A stretch of DNA of 9,622 nucleotides from Anaerolineae bacterium. Lineage in GTDB: Bacteria > Chloroflexota > Anaerolineae > 4572-78 > J111. Below are positions 1 to 6,552 of the stretch, piece after piece. The position numbers were made by a program, and so were the translations under genes. The stretch is taken from contig JAGRCC010000041.1 of NCBI GenBank assembly GCA_020433785.1, positions 1 to 9,622 on the forward strand, written 5' to 3'. Within the stretch, counting starts at the first letter, position 1, and each line of letters begins with the position of its first letter. A model generated the notes under the pieces. The model did no database searches. It was given only the letters and a program-made list of their open reading frames with translations, and was not told the origin of the DNA.

Positions 1-372
1 CGGCTGCGCGGGCCCGGCAAAACGGTGCCGCTGATTGGACTGCCCGGCAATCCGGTGGCGGCGATGGTGGCCTTTGAAGTTTTTGCTCGACCGGCTATCT
101 TGAAGGCGGGGGGGCGATCAGCCTGGGGCAAAAAAACCATCACGGCGGCCCTGGACGAAGAGGTAAAAAACAGCGGCCGCCGCCACTTTATGCGCGCCTA
201 TATTTACCCAACCGATGAAGGCTACCGGGTGACCACGCGCGGCAGCGGGGTGCAGGTTCAGGGTTCGGGCATTTTAAGTTCGATGGTCTGGGCTAACGGG
301 TTGGTGGTTGTGCCGGAGAACGTCACCTACCTACCCGCCGCAACCCCGGTCGAGGTTTGGATTCTTGACTGA
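1..372 (+). CDS. moeA: Molybdopterin molybdenumtransferase MoeA, C-terminal part (5'-truncated by window edge)
   Basis: MoeA inserts molybdate into adenylylated molybdopterin in the last step of molybdenum cofactor synthesis, in the cytoplasm. The reading frame is open from base 1, so this is the last 123 codons of a protein that is normally about 400 residues. Visible are the end of the MoCF_biosynth domain (residues 9-20, core GLPGNPVAA, the conserved loop of the MoeA/MogA fold) and then the MoeA C-terminal beta-barrel domain (about residues 57-122), including GYRVTTRGSGVQ and the SGILSSMVWANGLVVVPEN stretch. The protein ends at a TGA at 370-372. A GTG at 25 could be mistaken for a start, but it lies inside the conserved domain. 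No convincing rho-independent hairpin follows directly. The family assignment is firm; function in Moco synthesis is family knowledge. Confidence 0.93.
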   Translation, partial: RLRGPGKTVPLIGLPGNPVAAMVAFEVFARPAILKAGGRSAWGKKTITAALDEEVKNSGRRHFMRAYIYPTDEGYRVTTRGSGVQVQGSGILSSMVWANGLVVVPENVTYLPAATPVEVWILD

Positions 373-571
373 GGGTGTTAATTTCGTTACACTTTTATAG
401 AACTAACATAATCCAACCCATCTATAAATGTATGTCCTAATTGACGGGGAGTTGCTCCTGTTGGCCGGTCCACGCTAACCATAATAAGCCTGGATTTAGC
501 GAACCAGACCGAGCTACCCCCGCTGAATGGACCAATACCGATAAATTCAAATCAATTTAGGTGATATTATC
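373..571. other. Spacer between moeA and the DsbA-like gene, with a possible folded leader
   Basis: This 199-base AT-richer stretch has no plausible coding region. Bases 466-511 can fold: CGGTC (466-470) pairs with GACCG (507-511), and inside it CGCTAA (473-478) pairs with TTAGCG (496-501). GGTCCA (467-472) could instead pair with TGGACC (528-533), which would disrupt the outer stem. A CATAAT at 407-412 could be a -10 box, but no good -35 lies at the right distance, so no promoter is called. The Shine-Dalgarno for the next gene (AGGTGAT, 559-565) closes the spacer. No known riboswitch class is recognised. Confidence 0.3.
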
Positions 572-1255
572 ATGACCAAAAGTAGAAAAACAAGCAGAAG
601 AAGAGTTCCAGAAAAGCAAGGGGCGGGGATGTCGCCGGTGATCATTGGCGCGGTTATTGTCGGCGCGCTACTGATCACCGCGGGCTTGATCTTTTTGGGC
701 ACCCAAAGCCCGGGCGCCACGTCGTCAACCCTCGACCTGACCAACTTTCCCACAATGGGCGATCCGGACGCGCCGGTAACCATGGTCGAGTATTCCGATT
801 TTGGTTGTCCGCATTGCCGGGGCTTTAACACCGAAAAATTTGCCCAGATAAAATCTGAGTTCATCGACTCGGGCCAGGTTAAGTATGTGGTTCATCCTTA
901 CTATCTGGGCAATCCCCAAATTGGGCTGGCCACCGAAGCCGCTTGGTGCGCCCACGATCAGGGTGGTTTTTTTGAATACCAACACGCCCTCTTTGAACGG
1001 CAAGGTCAAATTGAATACACCACAGACGCCTTGGCCGGGTTGGCCACAGAACTGGGTCTCGATGGGGAAGCGTTGGCCCAATGCGTCAGCAGCGACACCC
1101 ATCGCAGCGATGTCGAGAGCGCCCGTCAGGCGGCTACCCGGCGGGGCGTTAATTCGACGCCTACCTTTTATGTGAACAATCAACGGGTTGAAGGCAATTT
1201 ACCCGTTTCGCAGTTCGAAACGGTGATTAACCAGGAGGTGGCCTTAGCCCAGTAG
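572..1255 (+). CDS. Membrane-anchored DsbA-family thiol-disulfide oxidoreductase (thioredoxin_4 fold)
   Basis: Probably catalyses disulfide formation or exchange in proteins outside the cytoplasmic membrane. The 227-residue product has a basic cytoplasmic tail (1-20, many Arg/Lys), one hydrophobic segment (about 22-44) acting as an uncleaved anchor, a short linker, then a DsbA-like thioredoxin domain (about 57-225). The redox motif is C79-P-H-C82, preceded by EYSDFGCPHC typical of the family, and the cis-proline is P197 in NSTPTFYVN. Two more cysteines, C126 (AAWCAH) and C171 (AQCV), sit in the helical insertion where related bacterial proteins have a second, structural disulfide. The ATG at 572 is supported by AGGTGAT six bases upstream and by the basic-then-hydrophobic N-terminus. 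A partner such as DsbB or VKOR is not in this window, so whether it oxidises or reduces its targets cannot be told. Family call is firm; the exact substrate is unknown. Confidence 0.9.
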   Translation: MTKSRKTSRRRVPEKQGAGMSPVIIGAVIVGALLITAGLIFLGTQSPGATSSTLDLTNFPTMGDPDAPVTMVEYSDFGCPHCRGFNTEKFAQIKSEFIDSGQVKYVVHPYYLGNPQIGLATEAAWCAHDQGGFFEYQHALFERQGQIEYTTDALAGLATELGLDGEALAQCVSSDTHRSDVESARQAATRRGVNSTPTFYVNNQRVEGNLPVSQFETVINQEVALAQ

Positions 1256-1288
1256 GGGCGCAGCCCCCAGCCGGCCTGATGGGCCGGC
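1255..1288. repeat. Two adjacent GC-rich palindromes after the DsbA-like gene
   Basis: GGGGC (1255-1259) and GCCCC (1263-1267) form a 5-bp stem around a GCA loop that begins on the last base of the stop codon. GCCGGCC (1270-1276) and GGCCGGC (1282-1288) form a perfect 7-bp stem with a 5-base loop. They resemble REP-type extragenic palindromes or mRNA 3'-end stabilisers. No T-tract follows, so they are not called terminators. Only one copy of each occurs in this window, so repeat status is untested. Confidence 0.4.
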
Positions 1289-1329
1289 GGCAAATGAACA
1301 GGCAACGACGCAAACGTTGAGTTTCCATC

Positions 1330-1357
1330 GAGCCAGGGTCATTCCCTGGCTCATTTT
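1330..1357 (+). terminator. Probable rho-independent terminator after the DsbA-like gene
   Basis: GAGCCAGGG (1330-1338) and CCCTGGCTC (1344-1352) form a perfect 9-bp stem with the 5-base loop TCATT, followed by ATTTTG. The stem is strong, but the T-run is only four bases long, so termination may be partial and the downstream amidohydrolase gene could receive read-through. The downstream Shine-Dalgarno (1374-1379) lies 17 bases after the hairpin, so an attenuator role is a less likely alternative. Confidence 0.55.
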
Positions 1358-1383
1358 GTAATCTGACTGATTTAAGGAGCACT

Positions 1384-3372
1384 ATGTCAAAGCAAACTGT
1401 CGATATCTTATTAACCAATGGCTGGCTGGTCACCATGGACGACCAAATGACCATTTATCCCAACGGGGCGGTGGCCGTTAAGGACGATCATATTGAAGCC
1501 GTGGGCCCCTCGGCCGACATCGAGGCGGCGTTTGAAGCCGAAACCATTATCAACTGCCAGAGCTGTATCATCAGCCCCGGGTTGATCAATGCCCACACCC
1601 ACGCTCCGATGACCCTCCTGCGCGGCCTGGCCGATGACTTGCGCCTGGATGTGTGGCTGTACGGCTATATGATGCCGGTCGAGCGGGAATTTGTGGGGCA
1701 TAATTTCTGCTACATCGGCACGCTGCTGGCTTGCGCTGAGATGATTCGCTCCGGCGTGACGACCTTCAACGATATGTATTACCACGAAGCCGAAGTGGCC
1801 CGGGCCACGGCCGAAGCCGGGATGCGGGCTATTTTGGGACAGACTATCCTCAAATTCCCCTCACCGGACGCCACCAACTACGACGAGAGCATCGAATACT
1901 GCCGCCACTTCATCGAGGAGTGGCTCAACCACCCGTTGATTATCCCGGCTGTGGCCCCGCACGCCCCCTACACCGCCACGCCCGATATGTTAAAAAACTG
2001 CGTCGCCCTGGCGACCGACTATGACGTACCACTCCATATCCACATAGCCGAAACCGCCTTAGAGCAGAAATCCAGTTTGACCGCCTACAACAAAACCGTG
2101 GTGCCGTGGCTAGAAGAGTACAATCTGTTCCAGGCCAAAGTCATTGCCGCTCACTGTGTTCATTTGCAAGAGAATGAGATGTACACCCTGCACCGGCACG
2201 AAGCCGGCGTGGCCCACTGCCCCAGCAGCAACTTAAAGCTGGCCAGCGGCGTCGCGCCGGTCCAAAAAATGGTCGATTTGGGACTGCACGTCGGCATCGG
2301 CACTGATGGCCCGGCCTCCAACAATGATTTGGATATGTTTGAAGAGACACGCCTGGCAGCCTTTTTACAGAAAGGCATCTTCAACGATCCCACCTTGCTC
2401 TCGGCCAAGCAATCGTGGGCGTTAGCAACCATCGAGGGGGCCAGGGCGCTGCACATCGGCCATTTGACCGGCTCGATCGAGCGGGGCAAACGGGCTGACA
2501 TCGCCGTCATCACCGCCACCAACACCCACCAACTGCCCCGCTTTACCCGCGATCCGGAGGCCGTTTACGCCCAGTTGGTCTACGCCACCAAAGCCACCGA
2601 CGTACGCGACGTGCTGGTCAACGGCGCGTTACTAATGCGCAACAAAAAACTGCTGACCATCGATGAGAAGTTGGTCATCAAGGAAGCCCAAAAGATTGCC
2701 AAGCGGATCGATGCCTTCTTAACCGCTCGTGAGGGGAATTTGATGTCGAAGATTCTGGCGATCAGCGCCGATTTTATCCCGCAGGAAACGTTCGAAGTTC
2801 AGGTTAAAGTCAGCCTGCCGGAGATGATCGATCTGAACCACATGCTGCGTCAAGCCGGTCTGGAGCCGTACCGCCCGTCGATCAGGGAGCAGTACGACAC
2901 CTACTTTTTCTTTGACACGCCGGATATTGGCCGGCTGCGCTTTAGAGAAGATCGAGTTACAGATGCGGCCGGCAAGTTGCGAGACACCTTCTATCGCATG
3001 ACGATGATGGGGCCGACCCGTGAGAAGGAGTTTGAAAACTCAGTCTTGCTCACCCGCGCCCGCTACACCGCGACTACTTACCACAGTTTAAGATTCAACC
3101 GCGAGTATTTCAAGCCGACGGCCGAACGCGAGGTGATGAAATATCGCCGCCGCTGCCACGTGACGTATAAGGATACGGACTTCGATATCAATCTGGATCA
3201 ACTCAACGGCAAAGCCGAGAACAACGTCTATCTGGAGATCAAAAGCCGGACCTGGTCGGCCAAAGATGCGCTGCACAAAGCGGAGTTAATCGGCGAACTG
3301 CTGGAGAAGTTTGGATTTAAAGAGGAAGATCAGTTTAAGATTGAGTATGTGGATATTGTCGGGCAGATGTAA
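1384..3372 (+). CDS. mtaD: MtaD-type amidohydrolase (MTA/SAH deaminase) fused to a C-terminal CYTH domain
   Basis: Residues 1 to about 450 are a complete MtaD-family amidohydrolase; that family deaminates 5'-methylthioadenosine and S-adenosylhomocysteine to the inosyl compounds in the cytoplasm. Visible are the metal ligands H71 and H73 (NAHTH), H193 (APHAPY), H220 with E223 (HIHIAET), H257 (AAHCVH) and D308 in GTDGPASNNDLDMFEE, a very typical MTA/SAH deaminase signature; H257 to D308 matches the family spacing. Residues from about 464 to 660 are a CYTH (triphosphate-tunnel) domain: EVQVK (471-475) at the ExExK position, a YFFFDTPD strand, LRFRED (518-523), a basic RRRC strand (588-591) and YLEIK (616-620). 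MtaD proteins normally stop near 430-450 residues, so the CYTH part is an addition of about 200 residues. Met454 follows an internal GAGGGG ribosome-binding site. The start at 1384 follows AAGGAG (1374-1379). The CYTH substrate is unknown; the physiological deaminase substrate is inferred from family. Confidence 0.88.
   Translation: MSKQTVDILLTNGWLVTMDDQMTIYPNGAVAVKDDHIEAVGPSADIEAAFEAETIINCQSCIISPGLINAHTHAPMTLLRGLADDLRLDVWLYGYMMPVEREFVGHNFCYIGTLLACAEMIRSGVTTFNDMYYHEAEVARATAEAGMRAILGQTILKFPSPDATNYDESIEYCRHFIEEWLNHPLIIPAVAPHAPYTATPDMLKNCVALATDYDVPLHIHIAETALEQKSSLTAYNKTVVPWLEEYNLFQAKVIAAHCVHLQENEMYTLHRHEAGVAHCPSSNLKLASGVAPVQKMVDLGLHVGIGTDGPASNNDLDMFEETRLAAFLQKGIFNDPTLLSAKQSWALATIEGARALHIGHLTGSIERGKRADIAVITATNTHQLPRFTRDPEAVYAQLVYATKATDVRDVLVNGALLMRNKKLLTIDEKLVIKEAQKIAKRIDAFLTAREGNLMSKILAISADFIPQETFEVQVKVSLPEMIDLNHMLRQAGLEPYRPSIREQYDTYFFFDTPDIGRLRFREDRVTDAAGKLRDTFYRMTMMGPTREKEFENSVLLTRARYTATTYHSLRFNREYFKPTAEREVMKYRRRCHVTYKDTDFDINLDQLNGKAENNVYLEIKSRTWSAKDALHKAELIGELLEKFGFKEEDQFKIEYVDIVGQM
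2731..2745 (+). promoter_or_regulatory. Internal ribosome-binding site and ATG at the amidohydrolase/CYTH junction
   Basis: GAGGGG (2731-2736) lies six bases before an in-frame ATG (2743-2745, Met454). Exactly here the amidohydrolase homology has ended (KRIDAFLTAREGNL) and the CYTH segment is about to start. Bases 2741-2745 read TGATG, the classic overlapping stop/start of coupled genes, but the TGA is in the +1 frame and therefore not used. This could allow a free CYTH protein of 209 residues from the same mRNA, or be a relic of two separate genes. Confidence 0.45.
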
Positions 3373-3383
3373 AACCCGATAAA

Positions 3384-4742
3384 TTACGGGATGACTCTGA
3401 GAATGGGGATCGCTGTCTCAACTGCACCGGCCTTATACGATTCGGGTAGTTGGCCCAATAGCGCCGCCGGGATGGTATCGACTAACTGAGTTTCGATGAC
3501 TTGGTTGCGCAGGTCGAGATCAGGGTCGGTTTGGGTGACGACGCGCAGGTAGTTGCCGGTCAGGCCGCTCCACTGTAAACCGAAGCCGTACGGCTCGCTG
3601 CTTTCCCACAACACCGGCATGGTGCGCCCCACGAATTTGCGCCGGAAGGATTCTTCCAAATAAGCGTTGAGGGTGTGCATCTGCCGGCTGCGATCCTGCT
3701 GCACCTTCGAGGGGATCTGGCCCCGCATTTTGGCCGCGGCGGTACCATCTCGGCGCGAGTAGCGGAAAATATGCAGGCCGGCGAAGGCCAGCGACTCGAC
3801 AAAGGCCAGCGACCGGGCGAATTCATCGTCTGTCTCGCCGGGGAACCCGACGATGATATCGCTGGTAATGGCCAGATCGGGGATGGCTGTCCGCGCTTCG
3901 GTGACCAGCCGGGTAAATTCGGCCTGGCTGGTGCGGCGAGCCATACGCCGTAAGGTCTCATCGCAGCCGCTTTGCAGGGGCAGGTGCAGGTGCGGCAGCA
4001 GCCGCTTATTGTGCCACAGTTGAAAGAATTCGGCATCCAAATCCCACGGCTCCAGCGACGAGAGGCGCAAGCGGGGCAGATCGGTTTCGGCCAGAATGGC
4101 CTGAACCAAGTGGCGCAAGCCGGCCCCATCGCCCCAATCATGGCCGTAGGAGCCCAGATGAACCCCGCTCAGCACCCCTTCCCGGTAACCCAACGCGACC
4201 AGCCGGTTGATTTCGGCGATGACATCGGCCAACCTCCGGCTGCGGCCCGCGCCGCGAGCGACCGTGACAATGCAAAAGGTGCAGCGATTGTCGCAGCCGT
4301 CTTGGACTTTGACAAAAGCGCGGGTGTGGTGACCGCTGCGAGTCAGGCTGTCCGGTTCGATCAATAAGGGTTCATCGGCGGCGGGAATGGGATCGCCGTC
4401 GTGAAGTAGGCCGGCAGCGGTGACGAGTTCGGGCAGTTTGTCCTTATCTTCATTGGGCACGATCAGATCAACGCCCAACTCGCGCATTTTTTCGGGCGAA
4501 AGTTGAGCGTAGCAGCCGGTCACCACCACCCCGGCCTGGGGATTAGCCCGGCGCATCTGCCGGATAATCTGCCGCGATTTCCGCTCGGCCACGTGGGTGA
4601 CGGCGCAGGTGTTGAAAACGTACAGGTCGGCCCTGTCGCCCGGCCCCACCAGACGATGGCCCGCCCCGGCCAAAACGCGGGCCATGTCTTCAACCTCACT
4701 AATATTTAAGCGACATCCAATTGAGTCAAGACGTATTCTCAT
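3384..4742 (-). CDS. mtaB: tRNA (N6-L-threonylcarbamoyladenosine(37)-C2)-methylthiotransferase MtaB
   Basis: MtaB is a radical-SAM enzyme that adds a methylthio group to t6A37 of tRNAs reading ANN codons, giving ms2t6A. In the 452-residue product the N-terminal UPF0004 domain holds the auxiliary-cluster cysteines C10 (GCRLN), C46 (NTCAV) and C77 (TGCYA). The radical-SAM cluster is C150-x3-C154-x2-C157 in GCDNRCTFC. SSLEPWDL, LPLQSG and IVGFPGETDDEF are further family motifs, and a TRAM-like RNA-binding domain fills about 385-440. The GCRLN box and AERKSRQIIRQ after C46 point to MtaB rather than MiaB or RimO. I chose ATG at 4742 because MRIRLDSIGC aligns with the family N-terminus; a GTG at 4760 would add six residues and overlap the upstream gene. 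The upstream gene stops four bases earlier, so the two are almost certainly co-transcribed and translationally coupled. No strong Shine-Dalgarno is visible before 4742. Confidence 0.92.
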   Translation of the reverse strand: MRIRLDSIGCRLNISEVEDMARVLAGAGHRLVGPGDRADLYVFNTCAVTHVAERKSRQIIRQMRRANPQAGVVVTGCYAQLSPEKMRELGVDLIVPNEDKDKLPELVTAAGLLHDGDPIPAADEPLLIEPDSLTRSGHHTRAFVKVQDGCDNRCTFCIVTVARGAGRSRRLADVIAEINRLVALGYREGVLSGVHLGSYGHDWGDGAGLRHLVQAILAETDLPRLRLSSLEPWDLDAEFFQLWHNKRLLPHLHLPLQSGCDETLRRMARRTSQAEFTRLVTEARTAIPDLAITSDIIVGFPGETDDEFARSLAFVESLAFAGLHIFRYSRRDGTAAAKMRGQIPSKVQQDRSRQMHTLNAYLEESFRRKFVGRTMPVLWESSEPYGFGLQWSGLTGNYLRVVTQTDPDLDLRNQVIETQLVDTIPAALLGQLPESYKAGAVETAIPILRVIP

Positions 4743-4746
4743 AAGG

Positions 4747-6468
4747 TTACGGTAAAACACTCATTCGGCTCAGGGTCCAATCGACCCCGACGTTGGCATC
4801 GGAGATAATTTCAGCCTGGTCGGTGCCATCGCCGTTCATTTTCCATATGCCCCAACTGCCCGTGCGGGCGCTGCGGAAGATGAGCTGCCCGTCGGGGGTG
4901 TAAGTCGGCAGCGCGTCGGGACCGGGGGCGTCGGTCAGACGCTGGAGGTTGCTGCCGTCGGTGTTAACGGTGTAGATATCGGTGTTGCCGCCTTCATCCC
5001 GGCTAAAAGCGATGGTTTTACCATCGGGTGACCAGGCCGGGAATGAGTCGCTGCCGCCGTTGGTAATCAAGGTATGTCCGGAGTCGTCCCGGTTTGAAAT
5101 CCAAATGCCGGTGGTCCCATTCCGCCCGGAGCGATAGACGATTTTCTGGCTATCGGGCGACCAATCGGCCTGCTCGCCGATGATCTCAAAGCGAAATTGC
5201 TCGTTGGCTTGGGTACCTAAAAAGTAGATGCGATAGTTACCGCTCCGCTTAGAGTCGAACGCCACCATCTGGCCATTGGGCGAGACGTTGGCCCACCGGC
5301 CGCCGGCGTCTTTCCAATCGAGGCCCTGGAATAGCTGCACATCACCGATGCTTTTGGGCATCGGCGACACGGTGACCGCTACAATGCCGTTGCTGATGCC
5401 ATCGAAGACGTATTCCACCCCTTCCACCGTCTGGCGATCGACCCCGGTTTCACCAAAAAAGAAGATGCGCTGGCCGTCGGGCGTCCACGAGGGGCCGGCG
5501 GCTCGGCCAATGATAAATTGTTCGGTGCTGCCATCGGTATCGCCTACATACAGATTGTGCTGCACGCCATTCCATTTGGTGTAAGCTAACTGATACGTTT
5601 GGGCTTGAGGAACCGGCGTCGCGGTCGGAGCCGAGGTCGCGGTGGCGACGGCGGGTAAATCGGCATCGTGTTCGGATGCTTCATCGGTCGCTTCAATCAG
5701 TTCCGCCGGTTCGGTGGTCGATTCGGCCTCGGCGGTGCCGGCCGCGGCCAGCGCCGTTTCGTCTTCAAGAATTTCGAAACTGCCCGTTGTCAGCAGTTTA
5801 TCCTCAACGTAAAGCTCCAGTTTCCACACACCCGGCGACAGGGGTTCGCCGCCGGCGTTGATGAAATAGTCGAAAATGCCGGCGTCAGCTCCGGTCCAAG
5901 CTTCTTTGCTGCGCAGCACCTCTTGATCATTCAGAAACCAAACTCGCTCCCAGATATAATCGGGTGACAGGCCGGTGTATTCAAAGATAGCGTGAACTTC
6001 GGTCACTTCCCCTTCAAACTCGGTGGCGGGATCAATTGGTTCATACGCCTCGGTTGCGTCGAGGGCAAAGGTAATCTCGCTCAGTTCAGGATCAGGCCGG
6101 GGGGTGGGGGATGGTTCGGTGGTAGGTTCGACTGTGGCTTCTTCAGTTGGTTCTGTGGTCGGTTCGATCACCGGGGTTGGCTCTAATGTCGGAACTGTGG
6201 TCGGTGTTGGCTCCTCGGTCACCGGCAGGGTTTCTTGGACCGGCGTGGACGCCTCATCCCCCACTAAGTTCGCCGTAAGGTCATCGACGTTTTCACCCAG
6301 ATAATAAAATCCCCCGCCGAGCAGCAAAGCCACACACAACAGCAAGAGACACCCGACCCCTCCGGCCATGACCCAAGGGTTTCGTTTCGGTTTGTCCGGT
6401 TCAGGTGGTGTTCCCTCAACACCTGATAAGCCGCGTGTGGAAAGAATCGTTTGATCGTCGTCGCGCAT
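4747..6468 (-). CDS. Membrane-anchored PD40/TolB-like beta-propeller protein with Thr/Pro/Glu-rich linkers
   Basis: The biochemical function is unknown. The 573-residue product has a cytoplasmic N-terminus (1-30), one transmembrane segment (about 31-57, core CLLLLCVALLLGGGFYYLG), a Thr/Pro/Glu linker (73-128), an unassigned beta-rich domain (about 131-235, with YIWERVWFLNDQE and PGVWKLELYVED), a second acidic/Ala-Thr linker (236-288) and a C-terminal PD40 (WD40-like) propeller (about 290-570). Blade motifs are PSWTPDGQ (326), ANVSPNGQ (393), ADWSPDSQ (434), PAWSPDGK (478) and PTYTPDGQ (521), with a possible sixth at 562 (VDWT). PD40 propellers usually bind proteins or glycans. There is no Tol/Pal context, so it is not true TolB. 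ATG 6468 is preferred because AGGAGG lies four bases upstream; a TTG at 6492 would swallow that site. It shares a transcript with mtaB, but the shared role is not obvious. Confidence 0.82.
   Translation of the reverse strand: MRDDDQTILSTRGLSGVEGTPPEPDKPKRNPWVMAGGVGCLLLLCVALLLGGGFYYLGENVDDLTANLVGDEASTPVQETLPVTEEPTPTTVPTLEPTPVIEPTTEPTEEATVEPTTEPSPTPRPDPELSEITFALDATEAYEPIDPATEFEGEVTEVHAIFEYTGLSPDYIWERVWFLNDQEVLRSKEAWTGADAGIFDYFINAGGEPLSPGVWKLELYVEDKLLTTGSFEILEDETALAAAGTAEAESTTEPAELIEATDEASEHDADLPAVATATSAPTATPVPQAQTYQLAYTKWNGVQHNLYVGDTDGSTEQFIIGRAAGPSWTPDGQRIFFFGETGVDRQTVEGVEYVFDGISNGIVAVTVSPMPKSIGDVQLFQGLDWKDAGGRWANVSPNGQMVAFDSKRSGNYRIYFLGTQANEQFRFEIIGEQADWSPDSQKIVYRSGRNGTTGIWISNRDDSGHTLITNGGSDSFPAWSPDGKTIAFSRDEGGNTDIYTVNTDGSNLQRLTDAPGPDALPTYTPDGQLIFRSARTGSWGIWKMNGDGTDQAEIISDANVGVDWTLSRMSVLP
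6085..6252 (-). repeat. Low-complexity coding repeat: Thr/Pro/Glu linker of the PD40 protein
   Basis: This part of the PD40 gene encodes residues 73-128, built from degenerate repeats of EPT, TEPT and PTP units (for example EPTTEPTEEATVEPTTEPSP). The DNA shows matching degenerate GGTTCGGT/GTCGGTTC units on the plus strand. Such sequence is likely extended and flexible and would hold the folded domains away from the membrane. It is prone to slippage, so length may vary between strains. Confidence 0.6.
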
Positions 6469-6506
6469 TTGCCCTCCTCTACAGCCGCACAAAATTCAGC
6501 CAAAGA

Positions 6507-6535
6507 AGGATATCATCTAGAGTTGTCAGAGTCAA
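6507..6535 (-). promoter_or_regulatory. Sigma-70-type promoter for the PD40-mtaB operon
   Basis: On the minus strand, TTGACT (6535-6530) and TATCCT (6512-6507) are separated by exactly 17 bases, and TGA directly before the -10 makes it an extended -10. Transcription would begin near 6500 and give a leader of about 30 bases before the AGGAGG and ATG at 6468. This is the best -35/-10 match in the window. The left direct repeat of the MITE-like element ends its outer side only eight bases upstream of the -35. Confidence 0.65.
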
Positions 6536-6543
6536 GTTATATT

Positions 6544-6552
6544 TAGCCGCCG
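6544..6552 (+). repeat. 9-bp direct repeat, left copy (putative target site duplication)
   Basis: TAGCCGCCG lies immediately outside the left terminal inverted repeat of the element at 6553-6673 and is identical to 6674-6682. The match does not extend in either direction (T/G before, C/A after), as expected for a target-site duplication of exactly 9 bp. Confidence 0.65.

Noticed and set aside
25..372. GTG at 25 as the start of a small 115-residue protein
   Set aside because: The frame is open back to base 1 and the sequence before and after the GTG is continuous MoeA homology, so this is a truncated gene, not a small one.
547..1183. Overlapping minus-strand and alternative-frame open frames across the DsbA-like gene
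   Set aside because: They lie inside a well-supported gene in another frame, have no family resemblance and no ribosome-binding site, and arise from the GC-rich codon pattern. The same holds for similar frames across the amidohydrolase, mtaB, PD40, jelly-roll and nuclease genes.
3375..3390. CCCG...CGGG as a terminator between the convergent fusion gene and mtaB
   Set aside because: Only four base pairs with an 8-base loop and no T-run in either direction; too weak to call.
4743..4760. GTG at 4760 as the start of mtaB
   Set aside because: It would overlap the PD40 gene and add six residues ahead of the conserved family N-terminus. ATG 4742 fits better, though neither has a strong Shine-Dalgarno, so the longer form is not fully excluded.
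6085..6252. Tandem DNA repeat or CRISPR-like array
   Set aside because: The repetition is degenerate and in frame, and is explained by a Thr/Pro/Glu-rich protein linker; there are no regular spacers.
4747..6468. True TolB of the Tol-Pal system
   Set aside because: Only the PD40 blades are shared. There is an uncleaved membrane anchor, long linkers, an extra domain and no tol or pal neighbours.
6469..6492. TTG at 6492 as the start of the PD40 protein (eight extra residues)
   Set aside because: The AGGAGG ribosome-binding site lies inside that extension, four bases before ATG 6468, and the extension includes most of the promoter-proximal leader.
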